Shown here one piece after another: positions 1 to 5,999 of a stretch of DNA of 16,042 nt. The stretch is from Bacillota bacterium (GTDB lineage: Bacteria; Bacillota; Limnochordia; Limnochordales; ZCTH02-B6), in NCBI GenBank assembly GCA_017578085.1, contig PKQR01000039.1, positions 1 through 16,042 of the forward strand, given 5' to 3'. The notes under the pieces are model-generated. The model was not told the origin of the DNA, did not search any database, and saw nothing but the letters and a program-made list of their open reading frames with translations. Each line of letters opens with the position of its first letter. The stretch's first letter is position 1. Both the position numbers and the translations under genes were made by a program.

Positions 1-627
1 ACGGTCCGGTTTCTTTACGGGAAGCACCTGCAGCAGATCCTGTTGACCCTGGGGCTGTTGCTGGTCATGGGCGAAGCGGTGCAGGTCATCTGGGGCCCGC
101 AGCTGCACGGCTTCCCGGTGCCCGCCTTTGCCCGGGGCACCACCTTTGTGCTGGATTACCCGTTTGCCCGCTACCGGGCCTTTGTGCTCGCGGCCGGGGC
201 GGTGGTGCTGGTCCTCATCTTCTTGCTCTTGCACCGCACGAAGCTCGGGCTGATCGTGCGGGCCGGGGTGGAGAATCCCGATATGGTGCAGGCGCTGGGG
301 GTCAACGTGTCGCGGGTGTTCACGCAGGTGTTTGCCTTGGGCACGGCCCTGGCTGCGCTGGGAGGGGTGCTCGCCGGGCCCTTCTTCCGCACTGTCTGGC
401 CGCAGATGGCCAACGACCTGCAGCTGTACGCCTTCATCGTGGTGGTCATCGGGGGCCTTGGGAGCGTGGCCGGCGCGGCGGTCGGCAGCCTGCTGGTGGG
501 ACTTGCCGAGTCGCTGATGGGGTTCTTTTACCCTGAGGTGGCCATGGCCGTCAACTTTGGCCTGATGGCGCTGGTGCTCCTGATCAGGCCGTGGGGACTG
601 TTGGGATCGGAGGCCGATCACCAGTGA
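1..627 (+). CDS. livH: Branched-chain amino-acid-type ABC transporter permease LivH, 5'-truncated
   Basis: The reading frame is open from base 1, so the N-terminus lies outside the window; 208 residues are visible of the roughly 290 usual for LivH. The protein is almost entirely hydrophobic, with several membrane segments. After the first visible segments comes the cytoplasmic loop typical of this family (around ENPDMVQALGVN, then ALGTALAALGGVLAGPF), which contacts the ATPase, and then the helix VVVIGGLGSVAGAAVGSLLVG. LivH pairs with LivM to form the channel of an importer for branched-chain amino acids, amides or, in some relatives, aromatic acids; the substrate cannot be read from the permease. 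Its TGA stop overlaps the GTG start of livM (GTGA), so the two are probably translationally coupled. The ATPases and binding protein are not in view and would be expected upstream. Family assignment is secure; substrate is not. Confidence 0.93.
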   Translation, partial: TVRFLYGKHLQQILLTLGLLLVMGEAVQVIWGPQLHGFPVPAFARGTTFVLDYPFARYRAFVLAAGAVVLVLIFLLLHRTKLGLIVRAGVENPDMVQALGVNVSRVFTQVFALGTALAALGGVLAGPFFRTVWPQMANDLQLYAFIVVVIGGLGSVAGAAVGSLLVGLAESLMGFFYPEVAMAVNFGLMALVLLIRPWGLLGSEADHQ

Positions 628-1628
628 GCAAGACGGAGGCGACGGAAGGGCGCGTGATGGCGGCGGCCCCGGCGGCGGAGCCGGCGCGGGTGCGCGTCGG
701 GTGGGGCGTGGGGCTGGTGGCGCTCCTGGCGGTGCTGCCGTGGTTTGTGGGCAGCTACACGCTGGCGGTGCTGATCGACGCCTTCATCTACGCGGTCTTT
801 GCCTTGAGCTACAACCTGCTTCTCGGCTACACCGGCATCTTGTCGCTGGGCCACGCCCTGTTTTTTGGGCTTGGGGCGTACGCGATCGCGATCCCTGTGG
901 TGCGCATGGGCTGGCCCTTGGGCCAGGCGGTGCTCTTGGGGCTCGGGCTTTCGGTGGGGGCGGCCTTGTTGCTGGGCAGCCTCAGCCTGCGGGTCCGGGG
1001 CGTGTATTTCTCCATGGTGACGCTGGCCTTCGCGGAGATCGTGCACGTGCTGGCCCTCAAGCTCAGCCGCTTCACCGGCGGGGAAGACGGCATCACCCGC
1101 ATCCCGGCGCCGCCGTGGCTGGCGGATCGCACGTCCTTCTATTACTTCTCGCTCCTGGTCCTTGTGGCCGTGTACCTGGGACTCCAGCGGCTGATCAGCT
1201 CGCCTTTCGGCCGCACCCTCGTGGCCATCCGGGAGAACGAAGCCCGGGCGGCGGCCCTAGGCTACAACGTCTTTGCCCACAAGCTGGTCTGCATGGTAAT
1301 CGCCGGGATGCTGGCCACGCTGGCCGGGATGGGCAACGCGATGTTTTTCAGCTACGTGTCGCCGGGGCTCTTGTCGGTCCTGACCACTATTGACGTACTG
1401 CTCATGACCATGGTGGGCGGCGCGGGCACCCTGATCGGCCCGGTGCTGGGCGCCGGCGTCGTGGAGGTGCTGGACACCGTCTTGAGCAGCGTCTTCCGCC
1501 ACTGGCTGCTCATCTTTGGCCTCATCTACATCCTGATCGTCATGTTCCTGCCCAAGGGCATCGTCGGCAGCGCCGCGGACTGGTGGGCCCGCCGGCGGGC
1601 GCCGCGGGCGCCGGCGCCAGGACGCTGA
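624..1628 (+). CDS. livM: Branched-chain amino-acid-type ABC transporter permease LivM
   Basis: This 334-residue membrane protein carries the LivM signature GYTGILSLGHALFFGLGAY near its N-terminal third. Its EAA-like ATPase-contact loop lies around AIRENEARAAALGYN. The C-terminal membrane half contains MVGGAGTLIGPVLGAG and ends in a basic, Arg/Pro/Ala-rich tail. I chose the GTG at 624 because it overlaps the livH stop and has CGGAGG at 608-613, ten bases upstream. The ATG at 657 is a real alternative, with GGAAGGG just before it, and would remove a hydrophilic leader of 11 residues. It forms a heterodimeric channel with LivH. It is the last gene of its operon: the next gene is convergent, and a short hairpin lies between them. 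No LivG, LivF or LivK follows, so they must lie upstream or elsewhere. Confidence 0.93.
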   Translation: MSKTEATEGRVMAAAPAAEPARVRVGWGVGLVALLAVLPWFVGSYTLAVLIDAFIYAVFALSYNLLLGYTGILSLGHALFFGLGAYAIAIPVVRMGWPLGQAVLLGLGLSVGAALLLGSLSLRVRGVYFSMVTLAFAEIVHVLALKLSRFTGGEDGITRIPAPPWLADRTSFYYFSLLVLVAVYLGLQRLISSPFGRTLVAIRENEARAAALGYNVFAHKLVCMVIAGMLATLAGMGNAMFFSYVSPGLLSVLTTIDVLLMTMVGGAGTLIGPVLGAGVVEVLDTVLSSVFRHWLLIFGLIYILIVMFLPKGIVGSAADWWARRRAPRAPAPGR

Positions 1629-1670
1629 GCGGCCCAGCTGCGGGTCGGAAGGATTGGGAAGCAGGCCGGG

Positions 1671-1689
1671 GCCCGGCAGGTTGCCGGGT
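1671..1689. terminator. Candidate bidirectional terminator hairpin between convergent genes
   Basis: CCCGGCA (1672-1678) pairs perfectly with TGCCGGG (1682-1688) around a 3-base loop, and a G-T pair extends the stem by one. It lies 43 bases after the livM stop and 21 bases after the stop of the convergent hydrolase-dehydrogenase gene. Neither strand has a U-run after the stem, so it is not a textbook intrinsic terminator. Position supports the call more than structure does. Confidence 0.35.
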
Positions 1690-1709
1690 ACGCCGGCCCG
1701 CTTTCGTCG

Positions 1710-3281
1710 TCACATGCGCGCGCCGCCGTTGACGGGCAACACCTGGCCGGTGACGTAACCCGCGGCCGGCGAGGCCAGGTAAAGCACGGCGGCGGCGATC
1801 TCCTCGGGTTGAGCCAGGCGGGCCGCCGGGATGCCCGCCAGGATCTTTTCCTTGACCTTGTCCGGGATGGCCGCCACCATGGCGGTGTCCACAAACCCAG
1901 GCGCGACGGCATTAACGGTGATCCCGTAGCGGATGAGTTCCCGGGCCAGCGTCTGCGTGAGGCCGATGACGGCCGCCTTGGCGGCGGCGTAGTTGGCCTG
2001 GCCCAGGTTTCCGGTCTGCCCGACGATGGACGAGATGTTGACGATGCGCCCCCAGCCCCGGCTTATCATCGCGTCCACGAACGCCTTGCAGCAGTAAAAG
2101 ACGCCGTGCAGGTTGACGTCGATGACGGCGTGCCACTGCTCCAGCGTCATCTTGGTAAAGAACGCGTCCCGGGTAATCCCTGCGTTGTTGACGAGAATGT
2201 CCAGCCCGCCGTAGGCGCTGACCACCTCGTCCCGCATCCGCTCCACGTCCTCAAAGCGGCTCACGTTGGCGGCCACAAAGCGCGGCGTGCCGCCGTGGGC
2301 CGCCAGCGCGTCGAGGAGGTCCTCCACATCTGGTGGCGGCGCCAGGTCGTTGACGACCACGCTGGCCCCGGCGCTGGCCAAGGCGTGGGCGATGGCGCGG
2401 CCGATGCCCCGGGCCCCGCCGGTGACCAGGGCGACCTTGCCGGCCAGGGACCGCTCCGAGATCAGGGGGGCCGCGGCCGGGTTTTCCACCTGGCGGAGGA
2501 AGGCCAGCACCGCCTCGTTGAAGGCCCCAGGCTTCTCCAGGAACGGCAAGTGGCCGGTGCCACGGATCCAGTGCAGGCGCGACCCTGGGATAAGGCGAGC
2601 CAGCTGTTCGGCGAAGCGGGGCGGCACGACCCGGTCTTCGGTGCCGTGGAGGACCAAGGTGGGGCAGCGCAGCTGGGGCAGCCGATCGCGGGCGTCAAAG
2701 GCGGCGCCGGCCTGGAACTGCCCCTGGAAGCCGTGCCCGCTGCCCGGCAGCTCCACCCGCAGGCGGACGAAGCGCTCCACCTCGTCGGGATGGGTCTCCC
2801 GGAACTGGGCCGTTGTGCCCCACTCCAGCGCCATGCGGAAAACCTGCTCGACGCTCATGCCGGCCACGTTGAGCCGCTCCCGCCACATCTCGCTGGTCGC
2901 CTCCAGGTACTCAGGCCCCCCGGGGTAGGTGCAGGCGAGGATGAGGCCGTGCACCCGCTCGGGCCAGGAGAGGGCCAGCTCCTGGGCGATGAGGCCGCCC
3001 AGCGAGAGGCCGAGAATGTGGGCCCGGGGGATGTTGAGGTGGTCCAGCAGCTCCACCACATCCTGCGCCATACGGTGGATGGAATAGCCCTCGTAGGGCT
3101 GGTCGGAGCGGCCGGCGCCCCGGTTGTCCAGCACGATGACTTGGTGGCGGGCAGCAAAGGCCGGCACCTGGCGGTACCAGGTGGTCGCCGGCATGCCGAG
3201 GCCGTGGATGAGCACCAGCGGCGTGCCTTCGCCGTGAACCTCGTAATACAGTTCGATGCCGCCGACGCGGGCTTTGGGCAT
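1710..3281 (-). CDS. Alpha/beta hydrolase - short-chain dehydrogenase fusion protein
   Basis: One uninterrupted 523-residue frame holds two complete enzymes. Residues 1-265 are an alpha/beta hydrolase: oxyanion motif HGLG at 26-29, nucleophile elbow GLSLGG with Ser93, acid Asp216 in HGTEDRVVP, and His244 in GTGHLPFLEKP. Residues 279-523 are a classical SDR close to FabG/PhaB: cofactor loop TGGARGIG (287-294), NNAG (365-368), Asn390, SS at 417-418, and YAAAK with Tyr431 and Lys435. Its tail VTGQVLPVNGG is usual for NAD(P)H-dependent 3-ketoacyl reductases. All catalytic residues of both halves are present. The linker (266-278) is short and Pro/Ala-containing; I see no start with a ribosome site that would release the SDR alone. 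Start: ATG with a perfect AAGGAGGT (3291-3298) nine bases upstream. The hydrolase could act on 2-hydroxymuconic semialdehyde, an enol-lactone or a thioester; the SDR could be a ketone or 3-ketoacyl-CoA reductase. Both substrates are unknown. Confidence 0.88.
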   Translation of the reverse strand: MPKARVGGIELYYEVHGEGTPLVLIHGLGMPATTWYRQVPAFAARHQVIVLDNRGAGRSDQPYEGYSIHRMAQDVVELLDHLNIPRAHILGLSLGGLIAQELALSWPERVHGLILACTYPGGPEYLEATSEMWRERLNVAGMSVEQVFRMALEWGTTAQFRETHPDEVERFVRLRVELPGSGHGFQGQFQAGAAFDARDRLPQLRCPTLVLHGTEDRVVPPRFAEQLARLIPGSRLHWIRGTGHLPFLEKPGAFNEAVLAFLRQVENPAAAPLISERSLAGKVALVTGGARGIGRAIAHALASAGASVVVNDLAPPPDVEDLLDALAAHGGTPRFVAANVSRFEDVERMRDEVVSAYGGLDILVNNAGITRDAFFTKMTLEQWHAVIDVNLHGVFYCCKAFVDAMISRGWGRIVNISSIVGQTGNLGQANYAAAKAAVIGLTQTLARELIRYGITVNAVAPGFVDTAMVAAIPDKVKEKILAGIPAARLAQPEEIAAAVLYLASPAAGYVTGQVLPVNGGARM

Positions 3282-3387
3282 GGCGGGTCAACCTCCTTGT
3301 CGTGTCGCGCCGTGGTGACAGGGCGCACCCGTGGCGCCGCGCACCTGATGACGCTCCCGATCACGATAATGACATCCGACCCAGTTC

Positions 3388-4737
3388 TCACTTCAGGGCA
3401 GGCGCAAAGGGCACGGCCGCGCCCCGCCGCACCCCCTCCACGCCGTAGAGGATGAAAGCGCCCAGCGACCGCACGACGTCGGGCAGATCCAGCTGCACCG
3501 CGTCCGGGTCGGGGCCGGGCCAGAGCACCCAGCGCAGGCCGCTGATGTGGCCGAGGCCCAGGAGCGCGTAGGCCAGGGGTTCCGGCGGGATGGGCCGCAC
3601 CGTGCCGGCCTGGGCCGCGGCCGCGAGGGCGGGCCCGTAGCCTTCGGCCAGGCGGGTGTAGTACCAGCGGGCCACCTCTTCGTCTACGAATTCGGCCTCC
3701 CGGACGATGCGGTAGATGCCGCCCCGGCCGTGCAGCCATTGGAGAAACGCGGCCAGGCCCAGCACTTCCGCATGGCGCCGGTCGAGCGAGCCGGCGATGG
3801 CCTGGCGCACCCGGCGGCGCAGCCGCCGGTTGATGTCCCGCACCAGTTCCCGGAGAATGTCCACCTTGCCCGGGAAGTGGACGTAGAAGGTGCCCTGCGC
3901 GACCCCCGCCAGGCGCGTGATGTCGGCGATCTGGGCGCCGAAATAGCCCATCTCGCCGAAGCACTGCTCCGCCGCCGCGAGCAGCCGCCGGCGGGTGCGC
4001 TCGCCTGCGGTTTCGTCCCGGCCGGGCTCCGCCGTGCCGTTGCTCCTGGCCATGCTGCTGGCCGTGTTGCTGGTGGTGCTGCCGGTTTCGTCCGTGCTCC
4101 CGCCTTGGGCGTCGGCACCGCCGCCGGCGGGCGGCCACGGGATAGGCGCCAAGGGGGCGTCCGTGCTCAGCCCGCGGGTGGCAAAATCGACGACCGCCTC
4201 CAGGTCAGCGTCGGGCACCGGGCGGTTTTCCCAGATGATGTAGCGGGTGCCGACCATATAGGCGCAGCCCATCAGGGCAAAGGGGATGGCGGCCCGGGCC
4301 GCCGCGTCCGCCCGGTCTTCGGGCGTGAACACGTGCTCCTCGATGCGGCGGGCCAGGCGGTGGTAGACCCGCACGGGCAGCTCCAGCCGCACGAATTCCG
4401 CCTCCCGGAAGATCTGCCACAAAGCGCGGTGCTCGCCCACGTAGCTGTAGAACGCGGCCAAGGCCCTACGGAGCCGATCCTCGACGGTGCCGGGCCGCTT
4501 GAGCGCCGCGGAAAGCACAGCCTCAAGCCCTTGGCCCAGGCGCTCGGCCAAGTGGAGAAACACCTCGTCCTTGTCGTGGAAGTACCGGTAGAAGGTGCCG
4601 TTGGCCACCGACGCCCGCCGGCAAATCTCGGCTACGGACGCCCCGTGGTAGCCGCGCTCTTCGAAAGTCTTTTGGGCCACGTCCAAGAGCCGTGCCCGGG
4701 TTTCCCGGCCGTCGCGCCGAGAAGGGAGCGGCTTCAA
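3388..4737 (-). CDS. Tandem (double) TetR/AcrR-family transcriptional regulator
   Basis: With the TTG start at 4737 the protein has 449 residues, about twice the usual TetR length. The first half has a TetR helix-turn-helix ending in SVANGTFYRYFHDKDEVF, followed by a ligand domain. A Gly/Ser/Thr/Pro-rich linker of about 50 residues leads to a second helix-turn-helix ending in GVAQGTFYVHFPGKVDIL and a second ligand domain. Both ligand domains carry the same motif, FREAEFV and VREAEFV, at matching positions and followed by a YHRLA/YYTRLA segment, so the halves look like paralogous copies. The start at 4737 is preceded by GAGGTG (4744-4749) at a spacing of 6. A longer form from a TTG at 4806 would add 23 atypical residues. 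An internal Met starts the second half, but no ribosome site precedes it. It is divergent from the catabolic operon and upstream of the hydrolase-SDR gene, 106 bases apart, so it probably controls one or both; TetR proteins usually repress until a ligand binds. Confidence 0.88.
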   Translation of the reverse strand: MKPLPSRRDGRETRARLLDVAQKTFEERGYHGASVAEICRRASVANGTFYRYFHDKDEVFLHLAERLGQGLEAVLSAALKRPGTVEDRLRRALAAFYSYVGEHRALWQIFREAEFVRLELPVRVYHRLARRIEEHVFTPEDRADAAARAAIPFALMGCAYMVGTRYIIWENRPVPDADLEAVVDFATRGLSTDAPLAPIPWPPAGGGADAQGGSTDETGSTTSNTASSMARSNGTAEPGRDETAGERTRRRLLAAAEQCFGEMGYFGAQIADITRLAGVAQGTFYVHFPGKVDILRELVRDINRRLRRRVRQAIAGSLDRRHAEVLGLAAFLQWLHGRGGIYRIVREAEFVDEEVARWYYTRLAEGYGPALAAAAQAGTVRPIPPEPLAYALLGLGHISGLRWVLWPGPDPDAVQLDLPDVVRSLGAFILYGVEGVRRGAAVPFAPALK

Positions 4738-4974
4738 TGGCGTCACCTCACTGCGAAATCCCTCAAAAATTCGGCAATGACGAGCACACTTCCTGTCCGA
4801 ATCCAAGCCTCGCCTCGCCGTTCCGGCCCATTTGCGGCGTGGGTTGCGTTCAATACCCGGGATTCGCGCAAATTTTGTCCAAAAAAGTTGTCATATGGAA
4901 GGAGTTGTGCAGATAGCGTGGAATTACAGACCGCAAGGATCGTATCAGATATATGACCGGGAGGCCGGCGGTCC
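4738..4974. promoter_or_regulatory. Divergent control region between tetR-like gene and aromatic operon
   Basis: This is the longest non-coding stretch in the window and is markedly more A/T-rich than its surroundings, especially 4868-4960. Visible elements: a perfect inverted repeat with 7-base arms ATTTGCG (4830-4836) and CGCAAAT (4867-4873); a small palindrome TTTTG-TC-CAAAA (4874-4885); a -35-like TTGTCA (4888-4893, 5 of 6 bases) without a convincing -10 at standard spacing; the palindrome CATATG (4892-4897); and ATATATGAC (4949-4957), which recurs at 5163-5171. GGGAGG (4959-4964) is the ribosome site for the tautomerase gene. The divergent promoters and the TetR operator must lie here if the layout is read correctly, but I cannot assign them base by base. 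Confidence 0.45.
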
Positions 4975-5187
4975 ATGCCGTTCGTCGAAGTGCTGGTCTA
5001 CGGCCGGCGCCTGACGCAAGCCGAAAAACGGGCGCTTTTCGAAAGGCTGAATGAAGAAGTGAAGCGCATCCTGGCCGTTCCTGACGGCCGCGTGCGTATC
5101 GCACTCCATGAGGGTGCGGCCGAGGACTTCTTTGCCGGCCGGTCTCCTCAAACGAATAGATCATATATGACTCCTGCCGGGGAGTGA
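4975..5187 (+). CDS. dmpI: 4-Oxalocrotonate tautomerase (2-hydroxymuconate tautomerase)
   Basis: A 70-residue protein starting Met-Pro: after Met removal the N-terminal proline is the catalytic base of the 4-oxalocrotonate tautomerase family. It converts the enol 2-hydroxymuconate to 2-oxo-3-hexenedioate, the substrate of the decarboxylase encoded next. Arg12 and Arg39 or Arg41 lie where the family has its two substrate-binding arginines, and Phe52/Phe53 match the conserved aromatic. Family members are about 62 residues; the extra residues are a polar tail (after about residue 57) whose DNA includes an A/T-rich palindrome. Start ATG with GGGAGG ten bases upstream. Its TGA overlaps the GTG start of the next gene (GTGA). 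It is the first gene of the operon. Identification rests on length, Pro2 and neighbours; the small family includes look-alikes, but the context is decisive. Confidence 0.9.
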   Translation: MPFVEVLVYGRRLTQAEKRALFERLNEEVKRILAVPDGRVRIALHEGAAEDFFAGRSPQTNRSYMTPAGE

Positions 5188-5963
5188 CGCAAGCGCTCAT
5201 GGACGCTGCCGCCATCCAAACGGCCATCGCCCGCTGCCGCGCCGCCCGGACGCCGCGGGGCTCCTTCGCAGCGGAAGCACCTCTGCCGCTGGATACCGCC
5301 TACGGTGTGCAGGTGGCGATGGCCAGAGAGCGCGAAGTGCAGGGCGACGCCATCGCCGGCTATAAGCTGGGCCTGCTCAGCCCCAGCAAGCAGCGGCAGA
5401 TGGGGGTATCGGAGCCCATCATTGGCCATCTGCACCGGTCCATGCTGATCAACCCCGGCGAAGGCGTGCCGGCGGGGCGGTTCATCCAGCCGCGGGTGGA
5501 GCCCGAGCTGGCGGTGGTGTTTGCCCGGGACGTGGGCGCGGGCGCCCGCCGCGGTCAGGTGCTGGCGGCCATCGACTTCGCCCTGCTCACGGTGGACGTG
5601 CTTGACAGCATTTACGCGGGTTACCGCTTTACGGCCGGCGACGTGGTGGCGGACAACGCCTCCGGTGGCGCCGTGATCCTGGGCGGGCGCCCGCTCCCGC
5701 CGGACGTGCTGCTGGACGGGAGCCACCGGCTGCGCTTGACCGTGGACGGGCAAGCGTGGCAGGAGGGGGCCTTGGCCGATCTGGGCGACCCGGTTGCGTG
5801 GGTCATTTGGGCGGCGGACAAGGCCGTGTCCCTGGGCCGGGGCCTGCGCCGCGGCGATCTCCTGCTTTTGGGTGCTCCTTGCGCGGCGGTGGCGCTGCCC
5901 ACGGCGGGCGCGGTGGTAGCGGAGGGGCCCTTGGGCGCATCGCTGGTCGCACCTATCCAGTGA
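5184..5963 (+). CDS. dmpH: 4-Oxalocrotonate decarboxylase (2-oxo-3-hexenedioate decarboxylase)
   Basis: This 259-residue member of the hydratase/decarboxylase family (MhpD/DmpE/DmpH) decarboxylates 2-oxo-3-hexenedioate to 2-hydroxypenta-2,4-dienoate in a metal-dependent reaction. Visible family features: YKLGL with Lys61, GVSEPIIGHL, the metal-binding pair Glu106/Glu108 in RVEPEL, VLDS around 139-142, and VADNASGGAVILG. The VEPE form, together with placement beside the tautomerase, favours the decarboxylase over the hydratase; the paralogue at 7562-8353 has the hydratase look. Oddity: the position of the third metal ligand, normally Glu as in the paralogue (IEIVDS), is Asp138 here (VDVLDS). 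Start GTG overlaps the tautomerase stop; an ATG five codons later (5199) is possible. The stop codon lies in an 18-bp tandem repeat. In known systems this enzyme associates with the hydratase. Confidence 0.85.
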   Translation: MTQALMDAAAIQTAIARCRAARTPRGSFAAEAPLPLDTAYGVQVAMAREREVQGDAIAGYKLGLLSPSKQRQMGVSEPIIGHLHRSMLINPGEGVPAGRFIQPRVEPELAVVFARDVGAGARRGQVLAAIDFALLTVDVLDSIYAGYRFTAGDVVADNASGGAVILGGRPLPPDVLLDGSHRLRLTVDGQAWQEGALADLGDPVAWVIWAADKAVSLGRGLRRGDLLLLGAPCAAVALPTAGAVVAEGPLGASLVAPIQ

Positions 5964-5993
5964 ACTTGGGAGGTTCAGTGAACTTGGGAGGCT
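5958..5993 (+). repeat. 18-bp tandem duplication carrying stop codon and ribosome-binding site
   Basis: Two adjacent copies (5958-5975 and 5976-5993) match at 17 of 18 bases. Each contains CAGTGA, with the in-frame TGA stop of the decarboxylase, and a GGGAGG ribosome site. Because the unit is a multiple of three, the second TGA is in the same frame as the first. The second GGGAGG (5986-5991) is at the correct distance (8) from the ATG at 6000; the first is 26 bases away. It looks like a recent slipped-strand duplication. Confidence 0.95.
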
Positions 5994-5999
5994 CCCGCC

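Noticed and set aside
3282..3387. Possible separate promoter for the hydrolase-dehydrogenase gene
   Set aside because: The 106-base gap has only a CATTAT-like -10 with no matching -35; it may have its own promoter or be read through from the double TetR gene, but the sequence does not decide.
1809..3455. 548-codon open frame on the plus strand opposite the hydrolase-dehydrogenase gene
   Set aside because: It has no recognisable domain, is Gly/Ala/Arg/Val/His-heavy as expected for the antisense of G/C-rich coding DNA, and lies opposite a gene with complete catalytic motifs and a perfect ribosome site.
3547..4956. 469-codon open frame on the plus strand opposite the double TetR gene
   Set aside because: Antisense shadow; no domain, no ribosome site, and the opposite strand clearly encodes two TetR domains.
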